NCBI GenBank assembly: GCA_039888615.1
Contig: JBDQQS010000005.1
Length of the DNA: 64,000 nt
Strand: one strand, 5' to 3'
Origin: Flavimaribacter sp039888615
GTDB lineage: Bacteria > Pseudomonadota > Alphaproteobacteria > Rhizobiales > Rhizobiaceae
This document shows positions 7,933 to 16,522 of the stretch, one piece after another. Every line of letters starts with the position of its first letter. Position 1 is the first letter of the stretch. A program made the position numbers and the translations under genes. A model generated the notes under the pieces. It made no database searches, was not told the origin of the DNA, and saw nothing but the letters and a program-made list of their open reading frames with translations.

Positions 7933-9335
7933 TCTGCGGCTATCCTTGTGAGTGGGTCCCTGACGCTCACGAGCTTGGCAAACGCCGCCGACGCAATCCG
8001 GGTGACGACGGAATCGGCGCGGCTGGTCAGCACGATCGGCACGCGCGCGCCCAGCACCAGGCCAGCGGCGGTTGCGCCCGTGAAATAGATCAGTTGCTTG
8101 GCCAGCATGTTGCCGGACTCCAGATCCGGCACGAGGAGGATATCCGCCTTGCCGGCGACCGGCGAAATGATGCCCTTTGTTTTGGCGGCGGCCGGACTGA
8201 TCGCGTTGTCGAAGGCAAGCGGGCCGTCCACCTTCGCGCCGGTGATTTGACCACGGGCCGCCATCACTGTCAGCGCGGCGGCGTCAAGCGTCGCCTGCAT
8301 CTTCTCGTTGACCGTTTCAACGGCGGCCAGCACAGCGACCAGCGGCTCCTCGTATCCAAGCCGGAGCAGGAAATCGATCGCATTCTGGCAAATGTCGCGC
8401 TTGTCGTTGAGATCGGGCTGGATGTTGATTGCGGCGTCGGTGATGACGAGAGGCTTCGCATAGGCCGGCACATCGATCGCATAGACATGGCTGATGCGTC
8501 GTTCTGTGCGGAGCGGCGAACCTCGCGCCACAACCGCCGACAGGAGCTCGTCCGTGTGCAGGCTGCCTTTGACCAGCATGCCGACCTTTCCCGCAGAGGC
8601 CATTTCGACAGCGCGTTCGGCCGCAGCATGGCTGTGCGGCGTGTCCTCGATCACAAGGTGGTCGATTGAAACCTGTGCGGCTTCGGCCGCCGCCCTGATC
8701 CTGGCTTCCGGGCCGACGAGCACGGGCTCCAGCAATTTTTGCTCGTAGACTTCGATAGCCGCGATCAAAGCTTCCGGCGAACAGGGGTGTACGATCGCAG
8801 CCGGAACGATGCCGGATTCGCGGGCTTTCTTCACGTAGCCGTCGAAGCGGTCATGCCGGCGCAGCGAAACATCCGGCAGGGTTGTACGCGGCCATTCGAT
8901 GATGGTGTCCGGCGCGATCACGGTGGCGGAGCCCGATAGAACCTGCTCGCCATCCTGGTTGGTGCATTCCGTGTCGAGGATGACAATCCGCTTTCCGTCT
9001 TTCTTTTCGCGCACCTTGACCGAAGCCGTCACCGTATCTCCGGGCGACACCGGTTTGAGAAACTTGAGGTCCTGGCCAAGATAGATCGTGCCCGGTCCAG
9101 GCAGTTTCGTCCCGAGCACGGCGGAAATCAGCGCCGCCGTCCACATGCCATGCGCGACGATGTGCCCGAACATGTCTGTTGCCGCGAAGGTTGCATCCAG
9201 ATGAGCCGGGTTGACGTCTCCCGAAACGGCGGCGAAGAGGTCGATGTCGTCGCGTCCGACAATACGAACCAATGAGGCGGCATCACCCGGCTGCAGCTCG
9301 TCGAATGTCCGGTTTTTCAGAAATTCCTTGTTCAT
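7929..9335 (-). CDS. bifunctional MaoC-like enoyl-CoA hydratase / phosphate acyltransferase
   Basis: 468 residues from ATG 9335, preceded by gagggatcg; the open frame to 9554 overlaps phaC coding sequence and is not used. Residues ~1-150 are a MaoC hotdog domain (D-D-I-D-L-F-A-A-V-S-G-D-V-N-P-A-H, then FGHIVAHGMW), the R-specific enoyl-CoA hydratase signature. Residues ~165-468 are a PTA/PTB phosphotransacylase domain (PCSPEALIAAIEVYEQ, LVKGSLHTDELL, ISHVYAIDVP, the C-terminal LVPDLESGNMLAKQL). This fusion is known from rhizobial and proteobacterial PHA gene clusters. The usual downstream partner, acetate/butyrate kinase, is absent here; fabI follows directly. Confidence 0.9.
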   Translation of the reverse strand: MNKEFLKNRTFDELQPGDAASLVRIVGRDDIDLFAAVSGDVNPAHLDATFAATDMFGHIVAHGMWTAALISAVLGTKLPGPGTIYLGQDLKFLKPVSPGDTVTASVKVREKKDGKRIVILDTECTNQDGEQVLSGSATVIAPDTIIEWPRTTLPDVSLRRHDRFDGYVKKARESGIVPAAIVHPCSPEALIAAIEVYEQKLLEPVLVGPEARIRAAAEAAQVSIDHLVIEDTPHSHAAAERAVEMASAGKVGMLVKGSLHTDELLSAVVARGSPLRTERRISHVYAIDVPAYAKPLVITDAAINIQPDLNDKRDICQNAIDFLLRLGYEEPLVAVLAAVETVNEKMQATLDAAALTVMAARGQITGAKVDGPLAFDNAISPAAAKTKGIISPVAGKADILLVPDLESGNMLAKQLIYFTGATAAGLVLGARVPIVLTSRADSVVTRIASAAFAKLVSVRDPLTRIAAE

Positions 9336-9342
9336 CGATCCC

Positions 9343-11071
9343 TCATTGTTGGAAGACGTAGGCGCCCGGCGCGTCGTCGAGTGGCGCCGAGCCCTCGGAG
9401 CCGGGGAACGGTTGTGGCGGGCTGACCCGTTGCCTCGACGAGTGCCGGGTGAGCCAGTCGCTCCAGGCTTCCCACCACGAACCATCTTTGCTTGGCGCAC
9501 ACGCCAACCATTCTTCCGGGCCAAGCAGCGGATCGTCAACGCCTTTTTGGGCAATGCGGTAGTTACGATGCGGATGCCCGGGTTCGCTGACGATGCCGGC
9601 GTTGTGTCCGCCGCTCGTCAGCACGAAGGTGGTGTCTGTATCCGTCAACAGATGGATCTTGTAGACTGAGCGCCAGGGCGCGACATGGTCCTTTTCCGTG
9701 CCGACGACGAATAACGGCAAGCGGATGTTTTCAAGAACGGCCGGGCGGCCGTCCACCATGAAATGGCCGCCGGCCAGCTGATTGTTGATGTAGAGTTTCT
9801 CCAGATATTCAGCATGCATGCGATAGGGCATGCGCGTCGTGTCCGCATTCCAGGCCATCAGATCGATCATCGGCGTGCGTTCGCCCATCAGGTAATCTTG
9901 CACCAGGTGCGACCAGACGAGATCGTTGCTTCGCAGCATCTGGAAGGCGCCGGCCATCTGGTCGGCGGAGAGATAGCCCCGATCCCACATCATGCTTTCA
10001 AGCAGGTTCATCTGGCTGTGATCGATGAACAGCGCGAGTTCGCCGGGTTCTGTGAAATCGGTCTGGGCGGCGAGCAGCGTCACCGAGGCCAGCCGGTCGT
10101 CGCGAACTCTTCCCATCGCCGCGGCTGCAATCGAAAGCAGCGTGCCGCCGAGGCAGTAGCCGGCCGCATGGATCTTGCGTTCCGGCGCAATGACGCTGAT
10201 CGCGTCGATAGCCGCCATCACACCCGATTTGCGATAATCGTCCATCGTCCGGTCGCGGTCTTCCTCGTCGGGATTGCGCCACGAGATGCAGAAAACCGTG
10301 TGCCCGCGGCTGACCAGATAGCGAATGAGGGAATTTTCCGGAGAAAGGTCGAGGATGTAGTATTTCATGATCCAGGCAGGAACGATCAGGACCGGTTCCG
10401 CCAACACATCTTTGGTCTGCGGGGAATACTGGATCAGTTCGATGAGGTGATTGCGAAAGACCACCTTGCCCGGCGTCACAGCGACATCCCTTCCCGGAAC
10501 GAACGCTTCCGCGCCCACAGGCCTGTCGCCCGCCGGTCTCGATCGTCCTGTCGATCACTTTCGGATTGGTGAAGGGATTGTTGGAGGGGGAGAATACGTC
10601 CAGGATCTGGCGGGTTGCAAAGGAGACGATATCCTCGCTGTGCGGACTGACGCCCGGCACGGCGTGGGTCGCGTTGTGCCACCATTGCTGGGTCATGAGA
10701 AACGCCTGGGTCATCGCGGCGTAGGGCTGTTTGTCCCAGTCGTCGCCGCCGAAACGATGATCGCCGGGCAGGGGGACTATGCCGCTTGCTTTTTCGGAAC
10801 CGCCGCTCGTCAAATATTCGTTGAATCGCGCAGCTTTGCGCAAACCTTTCTCTGCAAGTTCCATTCGCTTGCCTGGCGCTGCGGCGAGATGGATGGACCA
10901 GTCGCAGAAAGCAAGCGCAAGGGCCGCAGGCGACAATCCGCCGGTCAGGCGTCCGAGCATGGCTTCCTGCATGCGGTCAATTGTACGGTAGGATTCGGCG
11001 TTCTGATCTTCGGCGGTCTTTTCGTGTGGAACGGAAGAGGTCGGCGACTGGCCTTGATTGATGAAATTCAT
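9343..11071 (-). pseudogene. phaC: class I poly(3-hydroxyalkanoate) synthase, frame broken by a small deletion
   Basis: Two frames together make a class I PHA synthase. The N-terminal part runs from ATG 11071 to about 10529 (~184 codons, through NPFTNPKVIDRTIETGG) and the C-terminal part from about 10534 to 9343 (~395 codons). The latter carries the lipase-like box GYCLGGT with catalytic Cys, the Asp in VVGTEKDHVAPW and the His in TSGGHNAGI. At the join the ETGG codons run directly into AGDRPVGAEAF of the other frame. Intact family members have roughly 20 more residues here, so about 60 bases plus a frame are missing. A GTG at 10518 could start the C-terminal half alone, but without the N-terminal domain activity is doubtful. 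Confidence 0.85.
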
Positions 11072-11287
11072 GAAAATTTATCCGCTGATCCGCCGGTCGG
11101 GCGAAGATTATCTGCGTTGAATGATGCCGTGAAGGGTTCTACATCCGAAACTTGACAGCGACGTGAACCGCGTTCGGACGCCAAGATAGCCGCCTGACTA
11201 TAGCGTCGAAGCCGATTGCTTCACAAGCGGCGGCGGATCATTCTTCTGGCGCCATTCGAATCACGCCATATCGGGAAAGCTCGTCTC
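11072..11287. promoter_or_regulatory. divergent promoter region between phaC and the proline-racemase-family gene
   Basis: 216 bases that must hold promoters for both divergent units. I see no clear FNR/FixK box (TTGAT-N4-ATCAA) and no confident -35/-10 pair; a TTGACA at 11153-11158 on the + strand is the best single hexamer. Confidence 0.35.
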
Positions 11288-12331
11288 ATGCGCAGCACGA
11301 AAACAATTCATGTGGTCTCCTGTCACGCGGAGGGCGAGGTCGGCGACGTCATTATCGGGGGCGTCGCCCCGCCGCCGGGCGAGACGCTGTGGGAACAGCG
11401 AAACTGGATCGAGACTGACGGAACCTTGCGCAACTTTGTGCTCAACGAACCGCGCGGCGGCGTCTTTCGCCATGTCAATCTGCTCGTCCCGCCGAAGCAT
11501 CCGGAGGCGCAGATGGGCTTTATCATCATGGAGCCCGAAGATACGCCGCCCATGTCCGGATCCAATTCGATATGCGTGTCGACTGTCTTGCTCGACAGCG
11601 GCGTCGTCGCGATGCAGGAACCGGAAACCCTTCTCACGCTGGAAGCGCCGGGCGGGCTCGTACGCGTGCGGGCCGAATGCCGCAACGGCAAGGCGGAGCG
11701 CATCCACATTCGCAATGTCGCGTCATTCGCGGGACGGCTCGACGCGCCTCTGGAAGTGGAGCGCCTTCCCACGTTGAAGGTCGACACGGCCTATGGAGGC
11801 GACAGTTTCGTCGTGGTCGACGCCGCCGCTCTCGGTTTTGATCTCGTGGCGGACGAGGCGCATGACCTGGCCGAGCTCGGCATGCGGATCAGCGACGCCG
11901 CCAATGCGCAAATCGGGTTCGAACACCCGGACCTTCCCGAATGGCGTCACATCTCCTTCTGCCTGTTTGCAGGGCCGCTGACCGAGGGCGCAGACGGTTT
12001 GGAGGCGCGATCGGCCGTCGCTATCCGCCCGGGCAAGATCGACCGGTCCCCCACCGGGACCGCTGTTTCCGCCCGGATGGCGCTGCTCTGCGCGCGAGGC
12101 CAAATGCAGGTCGGAGACCGGTTCACGGCGACCTCGATCCTCGGATCGCGCTTCGCCGGAAGTATCGCTGAAGCCGCGATTGTCGGGACCAGACCGGCGA
12201 TCGTTCCGGAGATCAGCGGACGCGGCTGGATCACCGGGACCCATCAGCACATGCTTGATCCGGACGACCCCTGGCCGGAAGGTTACCGGCTGAGCGACAC
12301 CTGGGGCCGTTCCGACAGGAAAAAGCCTTGA
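11288..12331 (+). CDS. proline racemase / hydroxyproline dehydratase superfamily protein with Ser/Thr at the catalytic positions
   Basis: 347 residues from ATG 11288 (gggaaag upstream). Family blocks are present: CHAEGEVGDVIIGG at the N terminus, PRGG, a MxG motif and D-R-S-P-x-G-T. In racemases and epimerases both MxG and SPxGT carry catalytic Cys. Here they read MSGSN (Ser90) and SPTGT (Thr256). Trans-3-hydroxy-L-proline dehydratases keep one Cys and have Thr at the second site. A Ser/Thr pair therefore rules out the classical two-base racemase mechanism and points to a dehydratase-like or new activity. The Lrp-type regulator 76 bases downstream on the same strand may sense an amino acid related to its substrate. 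Confidence 0.8.
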   Translation: MRSTKTIHVVSCHAEGEVGDVIIGGVAPPPGETLWEQRNWIETDGTLRNFVLNEPRGGVFRHVNLLVPPKHPEAQMGFIIMEPEDTPPMSGSNSICVSTVLLDSGVVAMQEPETLLTLEAPGGLVRVRAECRNGKAERIHIRNVASFAGRLDAPLEVERLPTLKVDTAYGGDSFVVVDAAALGFDLVADEAHDLAELGMRISDAANAQIGFEHPDLPEWRHISFCLFAGPLTEGADGLEARSAVAIRPGKIDRSPTGTAVSARMALLCARGQMQVGDRFTATSILGSRFAGSIAEAAIVGTRPAIVPEISGRGWITGTHQHMLDPDDPWPEGYRLSDTWGRSDRKKP

Positions 12332-12407
12332 ATTCGTATCGCGCCATTCACTAATTCAGCGTCGAGTTGTAGTGTTTATCCGGGCGTATTGGAAAAATGA
12401 CGGTGTG

Positions 12408-12869
12408 ATGAAGAGCATTGACGCGATTGACCGAAAGATTCTCCGTACGCTCCAGCGCGACGGACGGCTGACCAATATCGAATTGGCGGACCGCGTCAGC
12501 CTCTCGCCGACGGCGACGGCGGAACGGGTCAAGAGATTGCATCGCGACGGCTTTATCGAGGGATACCAGGCGGTGTTGTCTCCTGAAAAACTCGGCCGTC
12601 ATCTTCTCGTTTTCGTGCAGGTGAAGCTTGATCGCACGACGCCGGAGACTTTCGACGCGTTCGCCCGCGCCGTGCAGCGCAGCGACGACGTGATGGAATG
12701 CCACATGGTGGCCGGTGGCTTCGATTACCTGGTCAAGGCGCGTGTTTCCGGCATGGACGCCTACCGCGCATTTTTGTCCGACGTGATCCTGCCGCTTCCC
12801 GGCGTGCGCGAGACGCACACCTACGCAGTCATGGAAGAGGTCAAGAGCAGCAGCTATCTTCCGGTGTGA
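12408..12869 (+). CDS. Lrp/AsnC-family transcriptional regulator
   Basis: 153 residues from ATG 12408 (MKSIDAIDRKIL). The N-terminal HTH is IDRKILRTLQRDGRLTNIELADRVSLSPTATAERVKRLHRDGFI, followed by the RAM ligand-binding domain (LLVFVQVKL ... VMECHMVAGGFDYLVKARVSGMDAYRAFL). It closely resembles Lrp-type activators of amino-acid catabolic genes such as the proline dehydrogenase regulator PutR. It follows the proline-racemase-family gene, a context that suggests control of an imino-acid pathway. It converges with the GGDEF gene. Confidence 0.85.
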   Translation: MKSIDAIDRKILRTLQRDGRLTNIELADRVSLSPTATAERVKRLHRDGFIEGYQAVLSPEKLGRHLLVFVQVKLDRTTPETFDAFARAVQRSDDVMECHMVAGGFDYLVKARVSGMDAYRAFLSDVILPLPGVRETHTYAVMEEVKSSSYLPV

Positions 12870-12875
12870 GCGCCG

Positions 12876-14339
12876 TTACGCCACGGTGCTTTGCTTCTGC
12901 GAGAGCTTGCGTTTCCTGGCGTAGAATTCCTGTTTCCGTTCGAACATCTTCAGATCCGCCCTGCGGACCACGGATTCCATGGATTCGCCCACTTCGCTCA
13001 CGGCGGCGCCCAGCGAAACTTCGATCCGGGCTTCGGAATAGAACTGGTTGTTGGTCTTCAGCAGCTTCTGGAAGTCATCGATCATGACATTGATCTCCAT
13101 CCAGCCGCAGCCCGGCATGAGGATGACGAACTCGTCGCCGCCGATCCTGGCGGCGCAGTTCGGCTTTGAGACCGTGGCGTTCAAGACTTCGCCCATACGC
13201 CGCAGCAGATTGTCGCCGGCGTCGTGCCCGAGCGAGTCATTGGTTTCCTTCAGGCCGTTCATGTCGATGATGATGACGCCCGCCGGCCGTAACTGCTTGC
13301 GCTCGAGGCGGTTGAGCTCTTCGGTGTAGAAGGCCCTGTTGTAGAGTTTCGTCAGCACATCATGCTTGCCGAGATATTCGAGATAAGCCTCGGCTTTCTT
13401 CCGCGCGGTGATGTCGGTCAGCGAAACGAGCACCAGAGACCAGTCGTTCTCGTGTCCGGGAAAGACGGAAAACTGTAAGAGCACATGGCGTTCGGACCCG
13501 TCGAGCGCATAGTTCACCACTTCACGGCTGTGCTGGAGTCTGCCTTCCCACAGTTCGATAAGCTGTTCGCGGAAGCACTTTTCCATGTCGTCGCGGAAAA
13601 TCTCCTGCTGACGATGCAGCAAAGTGCGGCGATCCGGAGCCCTGAACAGGTCGAGCGTGGCGTTGTTGACCTCGATGACGCGAATCTCGCTCATGCATTG
13701 ACGCACGAATTCCGGATGGACGTCGGTGAAGACCCGCAGGTCGGTGATGCCGCGATCGCGGATGCTTTCAAGCAGCACCTTGATTGCGCTGAAATTCTCG
13801 ACCCAGAGCGAAACCGGAGAATGTTCGAAAATGCCTTCCGAGTAGCGGCGCTGGGCTTTTTCCCGCCGCCGATGTTCTTCGCGCTCGGTGACGTCTGAAG
13901 TCGTCAGAAGCAGGCGATCGAGCGTTTCTTCATGACCAGGCAGAACCGAACCATGGAGCTGGATATCAAGTCGCCTCCCGCTCAGCGTGTAATTGACGGC
14001 GTTGCTGGAAAATTCCAGTTTTCCTTCCCAGAGCTGCGCCAGTTCCTCAATATGAGTCGTCAGCATTTCGTCGCGGAACACGGAATCCAGATTGGCGACG
14101 AGGTGCTCCATGTCTTCTGCCTCGAAGAGTTCGAGCGTTCTGCGGTTGACCTGAAGCACGCGGATGGCCTGCGAGCAGGCTGCGACGCGATCCGGGTCGC
14201 TCCTGAGATAGGAGCGGAGATCCGTGACCCCCTCTGCGCGCCAGCGATCGAAGACAGCTTTGACCCCACTAAAATCCTCGACCCACATGGCGATGGGCGC
14301 AAGTTCGAAAATTTGCTCATTGTCGAAAACAGTATTCAC
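12876..14339 (-). CDS. diguanylate cyclase with two tandem PAS-like sensor domains
   Basis: 487 residues, no membrane segments, so probably a cytosolic sensor. Residues ~11-155 and ~170-315 are two copies of one PAS-like unit. Each starts F-E-x-x-P-x-x-x-W-V-E-(D/N)-F-S and contains VNxxTL(E/D)LF(E/R)A, WEG(K/R)L, VNY(T/A)L and PGHE. The C-terminal GGDEF domain has the intact ARIGGDEFVIL active site near residue 400 and the preceding VIIIDMNGLKETNDSLGHDAGDNLL, so c-di-GMP synthesis is expected. No RxxD inhibitory site is evident just before GGDEF. There is no EAL domain. The ligand sensed is unknown. Confidence 0.9.
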   Translation of the reverse strand: MNTVFDNEQIFELAPIAMWVEDFSGVKAVFDRWRAEGVTDLRSYLRSDPDRVAACSQAIRVLQVNRRTLELFEAEDMEHLVANLDSVFRDEMLTTHIEELAQLWEGKLEFSSNAVNYTLSGRRLDIQLHGSVLPGHEETLDRLLLTTSDVTEREEHRRREKAQRRYSEGIFEHSPVSLWVENFSAIKVLLESIRDRGITDLRVFTDVHPEFVRQCMSEIRVIEVNNATLDLFRAPDRRTLLHRQQEIFRDDMEKCFREQLIELWEGRLQHSREVVNYALDGSERHVLLQFSVFPGHENDWSLVLVSLTDITARKKAEAYLEYLGKHDVLTKLYNRAFYTEELNRLERKQLRPAGVIIIDMNGLKETNDSLGHDAGDNLLRRMGEVLNATVSKPNCAARIGGDEFVILMPGCGWMEINVMIDDFQKLLKTNNQFYSEARIEVSLGAAVSEVGESMESVVRRADLKMFERKQEFYARKRKLSQKQSTVA

Positions 14340-14687
14340 TTCGTTCGCTCGATGCAGTGGGACTACAGTTGGACGCGGTGTTGAATGTTCGGCCTGAAAG
14401 TTGTTTTCCAGGCAAACTTTTACATCGGTGATTTCAAATGCATGCTTTGTATAGTTCTTGCTAAGGTAAATATCTTAAAAAAACTGTACAAGCCAAGCCA
14501 TAAGGGGCGGCTTGATGTTAATAAATCACTGGTTGTGATAATCATGCCGCGCTCGGCGGTTCCTGATCTGGCTAAATAATCAGTTCCGACGGCGCGATGC
14601 GCTATAAATTCTGCCTCAGCGCGGTTGATCTTCCGGCCAAGTCGATTGATTCTGACGTCGTCTACATGGCATCAGACAGCAAAGCCA
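14340..14687. other. intergenic spacer, AT-richer than surroundings
   Basis: About 350 bases between the GGDEF gene and a small convergent gene. A 64-codon + strand frame (14385-14579) is present but has no ribosome binding site, no recognisable composition or motif, and is unlikely to be real. I see no RNA gene or clear terminator. Confidence 0.5.
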
Positions 14688-14918
14688 TTACTTCTTGTCC
14701 TTGTCGCATTTCGACGACGAACGGAACAGGAAGCTCAGCAGAAAGAGCACGAGGCTGAAATCGAGCATTTTGAGGCCCTTGCGGGCCTCTTCCGGCGAGA
14801 GTTTGGCTGTCATCGGCATGGCGCCGAAGATCTTGCCCTTGACGACCAGCATGTCGCCGTCGCGACGAATCGCGCTTACATCCATGAGTTCCTTGCCGGT
14901 ATTGTCGTAGATCTTCAT
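14688..14918 (-). CDS. small membrane-anchored protein, 76 aa
   Basis: ATG 14918 overlaps the stop of the upstream FAD-oxidoreductase remnant (ATGA), so it was co-translated with it. The protein MKIYDNTGKELMDVSAIRR... has a small beta-rich N-terminal part (residues 1-45), a hydrophobic segment DFSLVLFLLSFLFR (~54-67) and a Cys/Lys tail (SSSKCDKDKK). The function is unknown. Its intactness next to a truncated partner makes it a possible leftover of a decaying operon. Confidence 0.65.
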   Translation of the reverse strand: MKIYDNTGKELMDVSAIRRDGDMLVVKGKIFGAMPMTAKLSPEEARKGLKMLDFSLVLFLLSFLFRSSSKCDKDKK

Positions 14919-15480
14919 TGGATGACCTTTTCGAAGTCTATGTCCATGTCGTCGAACATGCGGATGGCTGTCGCCCGCCCGGCGCCGAAAACGCCGCCAC
15001 CGGGGTGCATGAACGGACCGACAAGGTAAAGTCTCTCGACGCCCGGAACGGTGAACTGGCCAAGATCCGGTGTCGGCCGGTGTCCCATCGACTGGTAGAG
15101 GAAGGGAGCGGCGCCGTGCATGTCGCCATTGACGAAGCTGTTGGGCGACGAGCGCTCCATGTCGAGGGGCGACCACGTTGTGCGCATGATGATGTTGTCG
15201 TCGGTGAGATTCGAGATGAATTTCCGGTAGTATTCGAGGTTCTTGTCGGCCTCGGCTTCCAGGATTTCATCCCAGTAGGCGGCGCCGTGACCTTCGATGT
15301 CGTAGGGCGCCATGGTGATGGCGTGGAAAATGCCTGCTCCTTCGGGAGCGCGGCTCGGATCGGCGTGGGTCTCGTCACCGCCACCGGTGAGCGGGCGCGG
15401 TGGTATCCGCTTGCGGCGCAGATAGTCGAAATCGTCGAGCAGGTCGGACAAGCGGTCATAAGTGATTGCGTTTGACAGTC
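14915..15480 (-). pseudogene. FAD-dependent oxidoreductase (phytoene-dehydrogenase/PYROXD2-like), C-terminal third only
   Basis: The frame encodes about 185 residues that match the C-terminal part of ~520-residue FAD amine-oxidase-fold enzymes: DPSRAPEGAGIFH, YDIEGHGAAYWDEI, and the C-terminal FAD-proximal YLVGPFMHPGGGVFGAGRATA. The N-terminal GxGxxG dinucleotide-binding domain is missing. Reading upstream, the frame hits a stop at about 15479-15481, and no other frame supplies the missing part before the divergent gene at 15539. So the 5' two thirds of the gene have been lost. A TTG at 15451 could start a fragment but a functional enzyme is unlikely. Confidence 0.75.
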
Positions 15481-15497
15481 ATGGCGCAATTCACTAT

Positions 15498-15509
15498 TTG
15501 GTCAACCAA
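15498..15509. promoter_or_regulatory. operator-like inverted repeat upstream of the DenD-like operon
   Basis: ttggt-ca-accaa, with a further accaa directly after it. Read on the minus strand it contains TTGGTTGACCAA, sharing the TTGGTTGA half-site with the palindrome at 21491-21506. It lies 30 bases before the start codon of the operon's first gene, a good position for a repressor. Confidence 0.5.
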
Positions 15510-15538
15510 CCAATTTATAAATGGCCGGGGAGAAGGAC

Positions 15539-16522
15539 ATGCGGGTCGTCATAACGGGAGCCGGCGGATTCGTCGGATCCTCTCTTGTGCAGCGGCTGGC
15601 GACCAGCGGCAGGCTTTCACCGGACAAACCGAAGATTACTGAACTGGTGGCGGTCGATTCTGTTGTGTCTGATGGAAGCGAAGGCATCGTCGTAGTGGAA
15701 GGCGACATTCGCGATGCGTCGGTGCAGCAACGCATTGCGGAAAAGCCCTGCGACGTGATCTTTCATCTGGCCGCCGTGCCTGGCGGCGCCGCGGCGCGCG
15801 ATTACGATCTCGGCTGGTCCGTCAATGTCGAAGCAACCGCCGCGTTGTTCACCGCCCTCGCCGTGCAGGACAATCCGGCGCGTCTGGTGTTTTCGTCCAG
15901 TATCGGCGTGTTCGGCGTGCCGCTGCCGAAGGACAGGGTCGACGACGCGACGCTGCCGCTTCCCACCATGAGCTACGGCGCCCAGAAGCTGATGATGGAG
16001 ATTTTGCTTGCCGATTACGCGCGACGCGGCCTTATCGACGGTGTTGCCGTGCGTCTTCCGGGGATCATTGCCCGACCCCGCCAGCCCGGAGGGCATCTTT
16101 CGTCCTATATGAGCGACATTCTGCATGCGCTTGCAGCCGGGGAAGCATTCACCTGCCCGGTCTCGCGAACGGCGACTTCCTGGTTCATGTCGCGGCGCCG
16201 CTGCGTGGATAATCTCATCCACGCGGCGACGGTTTCGGTCGAAGCGCTTGGCGATCGACGCTGTTTCAATCTGCCGGCGCTGCATCTCACAATGGATGAA
16301 CTGGTTGAAGGCCTGGTTGAACATTTCGGCCCTTCGGCGCGCGATCTGGTCGACTACGAACCGGACGCGGCGCTGGAAGCGCAGTTCGGCGCCTATCCGC
16401 CGATCGAATCGGCGATCGCCGACGCCGCCGGTTTCGTCCATGACGGCGCCGCAGCCGACCTGGTGTCGCGGGCGCTCGATCTGGAAACCACCAATACGGC
16501 GAATACGGGAGCAGTTGCATGA
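15539..16522 (+). CDS. NAD-dependent sugar-acid dehydrogenase, DenD (D-erythronate dehydrogenase)-like
   Basis: 327 residues from ATG 15539, directly after ggggagaaggac; ATG 15521 is possible but would place the Shine-Dalgarno inside the gene. It is an extended SDR with VITGAGGFVGS, a catalytic Tyr/Lys block MSYGAQK, FSSSIGVFGVPLP, and the DenD-like RLPGIIARPRQPGGHLSSYMSDI. D-erythronate dehydrogenases oxidise the C2 hydroxyl of tetronates; related enzymes act on other short aldonates. It is the first gene of an operon (overlaps the cupin by 4 bases). The usual DenD partners (a DUF1537 kinase and a class II aldolase-like decarboxylase) are not present, so the substrate or route may differ. 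Confidence 0.75.
   Translation: MRVVITGAGGFVGSSLVQRLATSGRLSPDKPKITELVAVDSVVSDGSEGIVVVEGDIRDASVQQRIAEKPCDVIFHLAAVPGGAAARDYDLGWSVNVEATAALFTALAVQDNPARLVFSSSIGVFGVPLPKDRVDDATLPLPTMSYGAQKLMMEILLADYARRGLIDGVAVRLPGIIARPRQPGGHLSSYMSDILHALAAGEAFTCPVSRTATSWFMSRRRCVDNLIHAATVSVEALGDRRCFNLPALHLTMDELVEGLVEHFGPSARDLVDYEPDAALEAQFGAYPPIESAIADAAGFVHDGAAADLVSRALDLETTNTANTGAVA

Noticed and set aside
11030..11060. Possible FNR/FixK box (ttgattgatgaaa) before phaC
   Set aside because: The second half does not match ATCAA and it lies inside the phaC coding start.
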